A stretch of 64,000 bases of DNA from NCBI RefSeq assembly GCF_012844455.2, contig NZ_JABBCQ020000007.1, positions 62,001 through 126,000 of the forward strand, written 5' to 3'. The position numbers and the translations under genes were made by a program. Each line of letters starts with the position of its first letter. Within the stretch, counting starts at the first letter, position 1. This DNA is from Comamonas suwonensis. Its GTDB lineage: Bacteria > Pseudomonadota > Gammaproteobacteria > Burkholderiales > Burkholderiaceae_C. Shown here in pieces: positions 9,201 to 17,393 of this stretch. A model generated the notes under the pieces. It was not told the origin of the DNA. It saw only the letters and a list, made by a program, of their open reading frames with translations, and did no database searches.

Positions 9201-10228
9201 CTGCAACGCAAACTTTACTGACCCGCGACAATCTGCGCCGTTTTGAAAAGATGGTCACAGCGTCGCTGTTTAAGTCGCATTTTGAGATGGCGGATGACGC
9301 CATCCGTGCACGACTTAGTGTGCAGTTCCGGATGCACCCTCAAATCATGGCGATGGTTAACCACTTTTACGAGGGTCAGTTGGAATGCGGCCTCCCTCGG
9401 CCTGACGATGACCCAGACCCTAAACTTCGTCGTGCTCACGGACTGACATTGAAGAGTGCGGATGGAAGTTCGCCCCTGCTCACTCCTGGCGACCATGCGT
9501 TGTGGGTGGACACAACCTACAACCTGCACAACCAGATCCACCGTGAAGATATGGACGGCAACCAGCCCCGACGTACTAATCGACTGGAAGCGGAGTTGAT
9601 TGCCGAAACGCTTGAGCAGATTGAGCGGCAATCCGCTGCACAGGGCTACTCCCGGTCAAACAAATGCAAAGTCGGCGTGGTGTCTTTCTACGCGAACCAA
9701 TGCCGAGAAATTCGAGCCGCCATCCACCGCCGAAGACCCAAGGAGTCGAATGGGCGTTTTGATTGTCTGGATGTGGAAGTCAATACCGTGATTCGCTATC
9801 AGGGCAAGGAAAAGTCCATCGTACTGGTCAGCATGGTGCGCCACGATGGATACGACCCTTTGCGCTCGGGAAATCAGCCCCGGCGTCGTTCTAGCAAGGC
9901 CAATGTCGCCCGTTTTGAATTCATCAATGTGGCCTTTTCGCGTGCGCAGGCATTGCTGATCGTCTTCGGCGCGAAAAGCATGTACGCGTCCTATGAGGTG
10001 GATTTACCGCGCATGGACAGCGCAGGAAGCATGAAGCGAGCCGTTTACAAAGACATTCTGGATCAACTGGAGCGCGATGCACGGCTGGTTCCAGCAAGGC
10101 AGTTGATGTCACCTGACATGCGGCCCCAGAAGCAGCCACAACAGCAGCGTGGCAGGTTCAATGCTCCACTTAATCGGACTGCTGCGGCTAATCGTGAGAA
10201 CTACGGTAATCGGGGAGGCCGCGCATGA
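6266..10228 (+). CDS. Giant SF1 (Dna2/Upf1-like) helicase with coiled-coil insertion
   Basis: The ATG at 6266 is chosen over an upstream GTG at 6239 because an AGAGG sequence lies 10 bp before it, giving 1320 residues. Residues 1 to about 380 are of unknown fold. Motif I (Walker A, QGPPGTGKT) is near residue 402 and motif Ia (LLASQAHTAVDNAL) follows. About 450 residues rich in charged heptads, probably a long coiled coil, then interrupt the helicase core. Motif II (IIDEVSKATP) is near 913, motif III (GDHRQLPP) near 940, and then QFRMHP (motif IV region), VIRYQGKEK (motif V) and NVAFSRA (motif VI). These identify the Dna2/Upf1/SMUBP-2 branch of SF1, acting on DNA or RNA 5'-to-3'. It heads a five-gene operon; the next gene starts inside its stop codon (ATGA). 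Confidence 0.85.
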   Translation: MNLYVALDQNNKGMSRAIADIQRRHQAFKNWCNGRDGEEILYELLFPNNMPITGYVSNRQRDKQNPRYAQMAIRINAAGRDWPFPEGCAFIATGSWPTESSSPLFLINGFIETADLPARSFEREVTAFAVHDRLQFTPGQQRIQRVNNLLTPQLLADLPPITQQTEKQLIEWTEFLRWKESLIRHKARGLRYVSRGWRDEQLIFSLVAQSAQALQKDRKALGRDDLVVFQVGQSKEAWVFGLPEREERRLPRLGQAGKLSEPVSLPKDRKLPKDDNSQECPWPAPVLAELTVSLTEDDANDLANAEEPDVLRERILNRIPESGFLSISTAGDMSLIKRHQQALRQLQEQGGYAPYLTDYLFEAAQVSVPQRLEPVTQWANDKLNPAQKEAVVKILSAPDLCLVQGPPGTGKTTVIAEAIVQLARRGQRVLLASQAHTAVDNALERLGHDGSLRVVRLARNESKVTEDGAAFAGQASLQRYYKALAGQTEDRLAVWRRGDKDLRLLQEWHERAAFVLHDEKELNARRGQLETDLASARSQTTQALQAYGAACAMLDEEKAKRQRLHSVQALLHGEAETLHGDLHDVEPPARNLAQGLASCEAAGLLVKFSMDDWLAHASSRGAMLEHMLAAWRRFTTVREAISADIRRLREAANTPIQDAGTRLRIESLRNEVKALEEQMEKDDAFVDAWRATRKELKKLEQAGMGLEHGRYDGLFRQASKWCASIENAMQLADEMDASLIALDRAQPVIEQAIEILKQSVQTQLSQPATEAPNDGLVQSARNQERSAQSKLDNWGEQRRQHEQKVKALLVDDAITQGNRLPLEPAANLSLRIKTVAQVIKALEQRQASQQYERQTWGPLLEDWMRDLSRNNAAAEDWQHLGADFLASCNVVAITCNENERTLDDAGQTSFDVAIIDEVSKATPLELLMPLMRARRAVLVGDHRQLPPLFQEGDEARSFMDEVEENDAANAEESSTGDLAATQTLLTRDNLRRFEKMVTASLFKSHFEMADDAIRARLSVQFRMHPQIMAMVNHFYEGQLECGLPRPDDDPDPKLRRAHGLTLKSADGSSPLLTPGDHALWVDTTYNLHNQIHREDMDGNQPRRTNRLEAELIAETLEQIERQSAAQGYSRSNKCKVGVVSFYANQCREIRAAIHRRRPKESNGRFDCLDVEVNTVIRYQGKEKSIVLVSMVRHDGYDPLRSGNQPRRRSSKANVARFEFINVAFSRAQALLIVFGAKSMYASYEVDLPRMDSAGSMKRAVYKDILDQLERDARLVPARQLMSPDMRPQKQPQQQRGRFNAPLNRTAAANRENYGNRGGRA

Positions 10229-12627
10229 AGCTGGCAGAAATTTCCGTTCCCTTGCCCTTGTATCGCATTGATTCCGATGTGACCTATCACACCGAGCGCA
10301 AGCCCACTGTGTTCGAGCGGATGGTGTTGCGGCTGTGTGATCCTGGGCTCCATTTGCCTGACAAACAGAACTTGTCTTTGCTGGGTGTTTTTCGCGATCA
10401 ACTGGGCGCAGGCGATGTGCGTGAACTGTTGGAAGGCTGCGTATCTGAACTTTCCGCTTTGGGTGCTCTGCCCAAACGTTACGCTCTGGATGCGCTAGAG
10501 GTACCTCTAACTGAGTTTGAACTGACTGCCGATGGCTTGCAATTCTTGCACAGCGACAGCCTGCCGGTGCGCTCGCGCACGATCAAAGTCAGTCATCATT
10601 ACGACCCTATCGGCGATGAGATCAAACCATTCAAGAAGGATGCAGGGTTGCAGAGCCAAAGCAGCATGAGCCGCATCAGCGCCGTCGACAACTCTTTGAG
10701 GCCGCAAAATCCGTTGCCTCAAGTTGAACGCGTCATAGCGCAGGAAACGTATGACTGGAAAAACCCTGCAACTGTTATAGATCGAATCACGCCCGTGGTG
10801 CAGCCAGCGGGATGGGTAGAGCGCCGACTTGAAGTAACGTGCAGCGAGGACGGTGTGCTGTCCGCGAGCGCCCCGCGTGATGCAGCATTGCAGCGTTGGT
10901 TGGAGCAAGCACAATCCGAACTGGCATGGGAAATTCTGCTTGCTGATGCACTGACAAGCGAGCCTGATGCTTTGCTGCCCAACATTGACTCCTCTGTCTT
11001 ACGAGATGCCCGCACTGCCCGCCCCATTGCCGCAACTAATGGGGGCGCAGCCAGAGCCCGGTTGTGCATCGTTGCGCAAGGCGTTGCGGCGGCGGATGTG
11101 ACAATACCCACCATCGTTTTAACGTCTGAAGTGAGTGCACCGGAGTTGGTTGCCAATGGCAAGCAACCGACCGTGTTCAAACTGCTTGTGCCTCCCCCCG
11201 CAGGAATGATGACGGGATTTCGTAGCTTGTCTCTGCCGCAGGTCGGCGGAGCGAACGCTCAAGCAGAGGTGGCCGGTAACCTGCGCCTCTATTGGGCTGG
11301 ACAAGTGCGCTTGTGTGGTTTGGCGGTTACTTTGAACGACCAGGCTGCAACCGCGCTATGGGCCAAGCTGCGTAGAGAATTAGAGGGTACTTGCGAGCAC
11401 TCCGATGATCCACGCATTGCCTTCATGCCCTTAGCGTGGCGGGATATCGATGCACTCGACGAAACGGTGTGGCCGTGGCTTGCTACGCGTGCTAAGCAGC
11501 CACTAGACGATTTGATGGCATTGATCGAACCCGCTACACAAGCAATTGGTTTGTGGCGGCCCGGTAGGAAAGACTGGAGATCTGCGTGGGAAGGTTCTCT
11601 GGCAAAAGCCATTGATGAGTCGTTGAGGCATACGCCCAATCAGCTTGAACCTGAAGAAGTTGTTTCTCTTTTGAGCCAGGTAGCTCAGATGATGTCTGCA
11701 GACAGGGCAGTGCCTCTGCAAGCCGCGCTGCTGCGTTATGCGGCTCCCATTCGCTCCTTGGAATCATTGGCAAAGCTGCGATCTGCCTTGCCTCCCACGA
11801 CTGAAATACCAGACGAATTGCTTGCCGTCGAATTGCGGCAAATGTGGTTGGAGCGAGTTTTGGAACGCAAAGAGATTAAGTTGCACGGCCCTCATGCCTT
11901 GCTGGAGCCTTTGCAAAAGATTCAGAAAGCCGTTCAAGATGTCTACCGGGACATTGGCGAGAAGGCATTGAAGGCCGTTGGTAACGGAAAAATGGATGTG
12001 CGTGCTTTAACTCCGCGCGCCTTGGATGCCATTCACGCTTGGCGAAAAATCGCAGAAGAATTTCGTGCCTTGAATGTCCCATCGTCGGGATGGGATGCGC
12101 TGAATGAAGCGGTAGAAAGCTGGAGCCTTCTGGCGCAGGAGACGCTGGCTCCCGTCAATATTGGGCGCCGTATTGTTGTGCTGGACACCAGCGCTCTGAT
12201 GGAACATCCAGAGCTTTTGCAGGAGCTGCGCTCCAACGATATTCCGGTGGTCCCGCTTCGTGTGCTGAGCGAGTTAGATGGTTTGAAGACCAGTGAAGAT
12301 GAGACTCGCGCGGTCAAGGCGCGCTTGGCCATTCGCCAGTTGGATGCCACTCGGTCTCGCATTCGCCATGAAACAGAATACACGGCCTTACTGCCTGCTG
12401 AATGGGATGCCATGGAGCCTGATCATTCCATTCTTTCAACGGCACTGTTCTTCCGGCTGAACGATGTTTTGTTTGTGAGTAATGACATCAACCTACGCAA
12501 TAAGGCGAAGTCGCTTGGCCTGGGGGCGCAAGATTCCAGGGCGTATGCGCCTTCGCGGGCTGTGCCGGCTGCTGCGTCAGATATGCAATCACGGAAGCAC
12601 GATAAACGAAAAAACCCAAGGAAATGA
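10225..12627 (+). CDS. Large protein with C-terminal PIN nuclease domain
   Basis: 800 residues. The first 640 have no recognised domain, although YRIDSDVTYH and long helical stretches are visible. The C-terminus (about 648-775) is a PIN domain with a full acidic set: D654 in VVLDTSAL, E683 in VLSELDGL, D733 in EPDHSIL and D754 in VSNDINLRNKA. PIN domains are metal-dependent, usually RNA-cleaving nucleases of toxin-antitoxin, RNA-decay and defence proteins, so this one is predicted to be active. The start overlaps the helicase stop by 4 bp, which implies coupled synthesis and probably a complex. It is much larger than stand-alone VapC toxins (about 130 residues), so regulation by the N-terminal region is likely (inference). 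Confidence 0.75.
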   Translation: MKLAEISVPLPLYRIDSDVTYHTERKPTVFERMVLRLCDPGLHLPDKQNLSLLGVFRDQLGAGDVRELLEGCVSELSALGALPKRYALDALEVPLTEFELTADGLQFLHSDSLPVRSRTIKVSHHYDPIGDEIKPFKKDAGLQSQSSMSRISAVDNSLRPQNPLPQVERVIAQETYDWKNPATVIDRITPVVQPAGWVERRLEVTCSEDGVLSASAPRDAALQRWLEQAQSELAWEILLADALTSEPDALLPNIDSSVLRDARTARPIAATNGGAARARLCIVAQGVAAADVTIPTIVLTSEVSAPELVANGKQPTVFKLLVPPPAGMMTGFRSLSLPQVGGANAQAEVAGNLRLYWAGQVRLCGLAVTLNDQAATALWAKLRRELEGTCEHSDDPRIAFMPLAWRDIDALDETVWPWLATRAKQPLDDLMALIEPATQAIGLWRPGRKDWRSAWEGSLAKAIDESLRHTPNQLEPEEVVSLLSQVAQMMSADRAVPLQAALLRYAAPIRSLESLAKLRSALPPTTEIPDELLAVELRQMWLERVLERKEIKLHGPHALLEPLQKIQKAVQDVYRDIGEKALKAVGNGKMDVRALTPRALDAIHAWRKIAEEFRALNVPSSGWDALNEAVESWSLLAQETLAPVNIGRRIVVLDTSALMEHPELLQELRSNDIPVVPLRVLSELDGLKTSEDETRAVKARLAIRQLDATRSRIRHETEYTALLPAEWDAMEPDHSILSTALFFRLNDVLFVSNDINLRNKAKSLGLGAQDSRAYAPSRAVPAAASDMQSRKHDKRKNPRK

Positions 12628-12631
12628 AACC

Positions 12632-13777
12632 ATGAGCCGTGCTGACGAATACCGCTACCAAATTGAGCGACAACGCAGACAAGAGCTTGCTCGGCAGCGT
12701 GTGCGTGAGACAACGCGCCCTTTTGTAGAGCGCTATCGGAGCGTATTGAATGATGTAGCCAGCCAAGGGCTTGGCGATGTTATTCCAGCGGAGTTTCGTG
12801 AATTGAGTTCTGAACTTCGGCGCATGGAGGCTTTGCTGGAGTCTGACCCGTTTGCTGCCAGAGACATAAGCCGTTCTCTGGGTGGACGATTTCACGGTTT
12901 GCCACGATTTGCGCGTGAGCAGCGCCGCTCCCTTCAAGATGCTGAGTTGGCTGCAGCCGAGGCATTTCGCAAAGCGCAGCAAGCTGAGGCCGAACGACAG
13001 TTGCTGATGAAGGCAGAACTTGAAACGGCGTGGCGCGAAGGCTTGATCGCTTGGAATACACCAGTCGCACTCAATGCCGCATTTGGCGAACTGCAACAAC
13101 TACGCGAGCGATTACTGGGTGATGTTGCTAACAACATGACTCCTACGCAAATTTCAGCTGCCTTGCATGATGTGCAGCAGCGGTATGAAGCGGACGCTGA
13201 GCGACAGTTGCAGGAAGCGAAAAGTCGTGCACAACGCGAGGCTGTGATTGATGTACTGACGCTGCAAAGAGCGCAGTTGGAGCAGGAAGCGAATAGGGGT
13301 AGTGGCGAACGCGCTGCCAAGTTGCGTGAGGCGTTGGCGCATGCAACGGGGCTGGCTCCTGCAGAGCAGGTTGAAGCCTTGAGTCAACTGGCGAAAGAAC
13401 AGGATGAAGCAGCGGTAAACGAAAGCCAGCGCCGTGAAGTCGTGCGGGCGGTTTATCAGTCGTTGCAACAAGCGGGCTTTGTTGTGGATGGGCCAGAGCA
13501 TCTTGTATCGCAAGGCCAAGACGAAGTGCTGATTCGCGCGCGCCGACCTGCTGGTGCGCAGGCAGATTTTCGTGTGAATTTGAGCGGTCATCTCAACTAT
13601 AAGTTTCATCAGTACAAAGGCAAAACTTGCGAGAAAGATGTCGCGCCCGTTATGGCAACGCTACAGGATGCTTACGGCATCAGTCTGAGTGATAAGCGTG
13701 TGATTTGGGTCAATCCCGATGATCAGGATCAGGATGCCCGTCCTTACCCTGATGCCACACAGGAGAGAAGTAAATGA
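12632..13777 (+). CDS. Coiled-coil protein of unknown function
   Basis: The ATG at 12632 follows an AAGGA sequence; a longer in-frame extension upstream overlaps the PIN gene and lacks a binding site. The 381-residue product is dominated by charged alpha-helix with many Glu/Arg/Gln residues from about residue 90 to 290 (for example AEAFRKAQQAEAERQ), predicted coiled coil. A more compact C-terminal part holds GFVVDGPEHLV and DFRVNLSGHLNYKFHQYKG, which looks like a small alpha/beta domain. I do not recognise the family. It lies between the PIN protein (4-bp gap) and the unfoldase (ATGA overlap). A scaffold or adaptor role is a guess from its architecture. Confidence 0.6.
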   Translation: MSRADEYRYQIERQRRQELARQRVRETTRPFVERYRSVLNDVASQGLGDVIPAEFRELSSELRRMEALLESDPFAARDISRSLGGRFHGLPRFAREQRRSLQDAELAAAEAFRKAQQAEAERQLLMKAELETAWREGLIAWNTPVALNAAFGELQQLRERLLGDVANNMTPTQISAALHDVQQRYEADAERQLQEAKSRAQREAVIDVLTLQRAQLEQEANRGSGERAAKLREALAHATGLAPAEQVEALSQLAKEQDEAAVNESQRREVVRAVYQSLQQAGFVVDGPEHLVSQGQDEVLIRARRPAGAQADFRVNLSGHLNYKFHQYKGKTCEKDVAPVMATLQDAYGISLSDKRVIWVNPDDQDQDARPYPDATQERSK

Positions 13778-15636
13778 GTTCAGCTTTGTTGCCGTGGCAG
13801 GAAGATTTTCGTCGCGAATGCGGCATACGGCGCGGTGTGATTTTGCACGGTAATACGGGTGATTTGACATCCGATCCTGAAGCGCCAGGGCAATGGACAG
13901 CGTTGCCTACTGCGTTGATGAATCTGCTGCGTCAGCGTGGGTATCAGCATGTAGTTTTCTGGAATCGCGTCAATGGTGTCAGCGGCGTTGATGCGAGGAC
14001 TTGGGGGGAATTGCAAAGCTCAGTTGCACCACCTGCCGCAAGAGAAAGCACATTTGAGGGCAATGCCTATGACATGGGTGATTTGCCTCCTACACCTGTG
14101 GCGAGCCCCGCATCCAACGGCATCACGGCCAGCGCGGATGACATACTGACTGTTGCTGCGCAATGGCTGCGGCAACCGCGCGCCGAAAAGCCAGTCGCTT
14201 TTGTGCTGGACTGGACGCAATATTTGTTTGGCAGCGTCAATTCGCTGAGTGAGAACGAGCGCGGATGGCTGCTGCGGCTGGGACAGGCCACCCGTGATGC
14301 CGCCGTGGTTCGTAATGTTGAAAGCATTGGTCAACCGCAATCGCTGCTGGTGTTGCTGTGCGGGGGCTTGAATGTATTGCCACCATCCATCTACCTGAAC
14401 AACCCCTTGTTCAGGGAAATAGCAATTCCCTTGCCGGTAAGGCAGATTCGCGAGTCTGCCGTACTGGGTTTGAAAGAGGTGTTTCGGCTGCAGCCCCCTT
14501 TGCAGCAAGGCGGACGAGAGTTAGCTGATTTCGTGGATGGTTTGGAAGGCCAGAGTATCCGCGACATTCACAATCTCGCACGACTTTCACGACAGGAGAC
14601 TGAAGTCTCAAGCGCCTTGTCTCTGCTCAACCTATATCGCCACGGCCGTAGGCACAGTCCCTGGGAGCAACTGGATCACAAAAAACTTCAGACCATTGTC
14701 GAAACCTTGGGGCGGCGCGTCAAAGGTCAAGGGGAAGCCATTGAGTCGGTGCGGCGCATCCTCGTGCGCGCCTTCACGGGGCTTTCGGGACTTCAACACT
14801 CTTACAGGCAACGTACTCCCAAGGGCGTGCTGTTTTTTGTCGGCCCTACGGGTGTAGGCAAAACAGAACTGGCGAAGTCCATTGCCGAATTTCTCTTCGG
14901 CGACGAAGAAGCCTGCATTCGCTTCGATATGTCTGAGTTCAATCACGAGCATGCTGACCAGCGGTTGGTGGGGGCACCGCCAGGTTATGTGGGCTACGAA
15001 GCTGGTGGGCAACTGACCAATGCGGTCAAGCAAAAACCATTTTCCCTGCTGCTATTTGATGAAATCGAGAAGGCGCACCCGCGCATCCTTGATAAGTTTT
15101 TGCAAATTCTCGAAGATGGGCGCTTGACGGATGGCAAGGGTGAAACGGTGTTGTTTTCGGATACCGTCATCGTCTTTACATCGAATATTGGCGCAGCTGA
15201 AGTGAGTCATGAAAGCCAGGATGTTCGCAATGAATTCATCCAAAAGGTGCGGCAGCATTTCGTGCACGAATTAAAGCGTCCAGAATTGCTAGGGCGCATT
15301 GGCGAAGCCAACATCATCCCTTTTAACTTCATGCACGACGATAGCTTCTTGATTGATATCGCCCGCGCCAAGTTGGAGCCATTACGCAAAGGGCTGAAGG
15401 ATAAATGGGGTGTCTCGGACTTGAGGCTGGTTAAGGAGGCAGAGATATTGGCCTTGCTGGTCAGGGATGTAGATCGCGGAACGGGTGGTCGCGGCGTTCC
15501 CAACGCACTGACCAATAAGCTGATTGACCCATTGGCCGATTTCCTATTTGAACAAATGGCCGCTCCTGATCAGATCAGGGGTAAGGCAATTGAAGTTCAT
15601 ATTGCTGGTGGCAAATTGTTGTTTGAGCTGGAGTGA
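13774..15636 (+). CDS. ClpB/ClpA-like AAA+ unfoldase with degenerate first module
   Basis: 620 residues. The C-terminal half is a canonical Clp/Hsp100 D2-type AAA+ ATPase: Walker A GPTGVGKT (357-364), the substrate-threading pore loop GYVGYE, Walker B LLFDEIEKAHP (D429/E430), sensor-1 region FTSNIGAA and a D2-small-like tail with GGRGVPNAL. The N-terminal 310 residues resemble an AAA+ fold without a Walker A (GVILHGNTGDL occupies the equivalent place), so that module is probably non-catalytic. Clp D2 motors unfold proteins or dismantle complexes. There is no neighbouring peptidase, so remodelling of the helicase/PIN complex or of a target is more likely than degradation (inference). It overlaps the preceding gene by ATGA. 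Confidence 0.8.
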   Translation: MSSALLPWQEDFRRECGIRRGVILHGNTGDLTSDPEAPGQWTALPTALMNLLRQRGYQHVVFWNRVNGVSGVDARTWGELQSSVAPPAARESTFEGNAYDMGDLPPTPVASPASNGITASADDILTVAAQWLRQPRAEKPVAFVLDWTQYLFGSVNSLSENERGWLLRLGQATRDAAVVRNVESIGQPQSLLVLLCGGLNVLPPSIYLNNPLFREIAIPLPVRQIRESAVLGLKEVFRLQPPLQQGGRELADFVDGLEGQSIRDIHNLARLSRQETEVSSALSLLNLYRHGRRHSPWEQLDHKKLQTIVETLGRRVKGQGEAIESVRRILVRAFTGLSGLQHSYRQRTPKGVLFFVGPTGVGKTELAKSIAEFLFGDEEACIRFDMSEFNHEHADQRLVGAPPGYVGYEAGGQLTNAVKQKPFSLLLFDEIEKAHPRILDKFLQILEDGRLTDGKGETVLFSDTVIVFTSNIGAAEVSHESQDVRNEFIQKVRQHFVHELKRPELLGRIGEANIIPFNFMHDDSFLIDIARAKLEPLRKGLKDKWGVSDLRLVKEAEILALLVRDVDRGTGGRGVPNALTNKLIDPLADFLFEQMAAPDQIRGKAIEVHIAGGKLLFELE

Positions 15637-15640
15637 CGTT

Positions 15641-16225
15641 GTGCACTGGCTGAACATTGCATCTCGCCTACCTAGCACCGAGGCCGAAGGGCCTGGGCGC
15701 AGAGCTGCATTGTGGGTGCAAGGCTGCAATAAACGTTGCCGTGGCTGCTGCAATCCCGCATATCTGCAGCTGGTTGAGCGTGAGCTTGTTTCGTCTTCAT
15801 CGGTTCTCGACTGGCTGGAAGATGCGCATCATGCGCATGATCTTGAAGGAGTGACCTTCCTTGGTGGCGAGCCTATGTTGCAAGCACAAGGCTTGGCTGT
15901 CGTGGCGCAAGGTGCACAGTCGCTGGGGCTGTCAGTGATGGTATTCAGCGGGTATACAAAAAACGAGCTTGATGCGATGCGGCTGCCTGGTGTTGATCAA
16001 CTACTTCGCTACACGGACGTGTTAGTCGATGGCCCATATGAGGCGAATTTACCGGAGCACAGTCGCCGTTGGACGGGCTCCATAAATCAACAATTTCATT
16101 ACCTGACCGCGCGTTACGATGCGCAGATTGAAAGTGACGGTGAAGTTGAGCGTGTGCTTGAGGTTCGACTGCGAACTGATGGCTTAGTGTTTGTAAACGG
16201 ATGGCCAGAAAAAATCTTGCGCTGA
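15641..16225 (+). CDS. Small radical SAM (NrdG-like) 4Fe-4S activating-type protein
   Basis: A GTG at 15641, 4 bp after the unfoldase stop, gives a 194-residue protein starting VHWLNIA. The upstream extension of the frame runs through the neighbouring gene and is discounted. The radical SAM cluster motif CxxxCxxC is C29/C33/C36 (in GCNKRCRGC), followed by the SAM-binding FLGGEP block. The size and sequence fit the NrdG/PflA-like single-cluster group, which installs glycyl radicals or modifies proteins. No glycyl-radical reductase or lyase is encoded nearby, so the substrate is probably a partner in this operon or an RNA or nucleotide (inference). It is the last gene of the five-gene operon and directly precedes IS481 debris. 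Confidence 0.8.
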   Translation: MHWLNIASRLPSTEAEGPGRRAALWVQGCNKRCRGCCNPAYLQLVERELVSSSSVLDWLEDAHHAHDLEGVTFLGGEPMLQAQGLAVVAQGAQSLGLSVMVFSGYTKNELDAMRLPGVDQLLRYTDVLVDGPYEANLPEHSRRWTGSINQQFHYLTARYDAQIESDGEVERVLEVRLRTDGLVFVNGWPEKILR

Positions 16226-16253
16226 ACGGTTCTCCTCCATTAATTCCGACGTT

Positions 16254-16455
16254 CTAAACGTGTAAAAACTGTGATCTGATCTGGTAGTTGCTCTTGTTTC
16301 GACTGGGCCAGTTGCCAGATTAGTCGAGTGCTTTTACCTTCTCGTTCCATACCTCCTTTGCGTCGATCAGCGTTTGCATCATTGTCCTGCCACAGCACAT
16401 GTGTTGCCCTGGTGCGTGCGCTGGCGGTTGTAGTAATCGATCCAACTATGGGGAT
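16254..16455 (-). pseudogene. IS481-family transposase 3' remnant
   Basis: Read on the minus strand, the segment gives WIDYYNRQRTHQG, then after a frame change CCGRTMMQTLIDAKEVWNEK, then a stop. YNxxRTHQGKxCCGRTPMxTL is the conserved C-terminus of IS481-family DDE transposases. Only the tail survives and it carries at least one frameshift. It lies between the convergent radical SAM gene (ends 16225) and the glycosyltransferase gene (ends 16539) and accounts for most of this 313-bp gap. Confidence 0.65.
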
Positions 16456-16538
16456 ACGCATAAAAAAATTTAGACTGGTTTTATGCGGCTTGGTCAAGTT
16501 TTTACCCGCATCCCCAGTGGATCAACTCGAGGTGGAAA

Positions 16539-17393
16539 TCAACAGTTGTTGAATGTTTGTGTAAGGCGAGGTTCGTAATGGGGTGCCAAAAGCCCCTTCT
16601 GATCGGCCAAATCGGCCATCAGTTTCTCATTCTCCTCCTGCCAGTAGCAGCAGTCCGCCTCTAGGTGCAGGAATAGGTTAGCGAGCAGTGTTCCGCCTTT
16701 CAGAAACTCCACTACAGTCTCTATGTGTGCGCAGGTGCGCCTGAAGTAAGTGTTATATAGCTTGAGCAAGGGAACATCCCTCCGTAGAAAGTCGGTGACG
16801 CCGATATCCCGGCGTCGCATGACATCGCAATTCGAGAAGCTGTAGCGCGGCTGGTACCCTGGGTCGATAGCCTCACCAGGAATAACCACCAAGCCGTCGC
16901 CAGCGCGGGCGACGATATCTTTGATGCCGCCCGGATTACCCCAGGCATGAGCGCGGCTACTCATCCCCTGGAGCAGGGCCTGCGCGAGAAGCGGGTTACC
17001 GGGCAGCGACGCGAACAGGCATTCGCTATACCAGTGAAGCTTGGCGCTAACCCCATGGGGAAAGACTGCCTTGCTAGGATCGCGCAGGAACAACGTGTCG
17101 GCGTCGACCCAAATACCACCGTGCCGGTGTACGAAAGCCATGCGGATGAAGTCGCTCTTGGCGATGATGGCCTCAATACCATCGGCTAAGGTGAACGCCA
17201 GCGGCTCGAAGGTCCACATCTTGTCGACAACGTCTGCCCCCAAGTAGTCATCGACGGTGCTCGGTGTTAGTAGCAGCAGGCGATCCCCCAGCACCCTACG
17301 CATCGATATTAGGGCCAGCGAGACATAAGGCGGCATGAGTTGGCCGGGTGCATTCTCCCAGTACGTGACATAGGGCACGCTGATAGCCTTCAC
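16539..17393 (-). CDS. DxD glycosyltransferase (capsular polysaccharide synthesis / GT32-like)
   Basis: 284 residues. The N-terminus YWENAPGQ is the type of entry motif seen in the Caps_synth/GT32 group. KSDFIRMAFVHRHGG leads to the DxD metal/sugar-nucleotide motif D97-A98-D99 in GIWVDADTLF. A GT-A fold retaining glycosyltransferase using a nucleotide sugar is therefore expected; no membrane segment is visible. It is the last gene of a four-gene minus-strand operon and its ATG overlaps the stop of the upstream gene by 4 bp. Because the partners look like small-molecule or nucleotide enzymes rather than capsule genes, the acceptor may be a metabolite, protein or nucleic acid (inference). Confidence 0.75.
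   Translation of the reverse strand: MKAISVPYVTYWENAPGQLMPPYVSLALISMRRVLGDRLLLLTPSTVDDYLGADVVDKMWTFEPLAFTLADGIEAIIAKSDFIRMAFVHRHGGIWVDADTLFLRDPSKAVFPHGVSAKLHWYSECLFASLPGNPLLAQALLQGMSSRAHAWGNPGGIKDIVARAGDGLVVIPGEAIDPGYQPRYSFSNCDVMRRRDIGVTDFLRRDVPLLKLYNTYFRRTCAHIETVVEFLKGGTLLANLFLHLEADCCYWQEENEKLMADLADQKGLLAPHYEPRLTQTFNNC

Noticed and set aside
16328..16552. 74-codon plus-strand frame
   Set aside because: It lies opposite the IS481 transposase tail and overlaps the end of the glycosyltransferase gene; no supporting start site.
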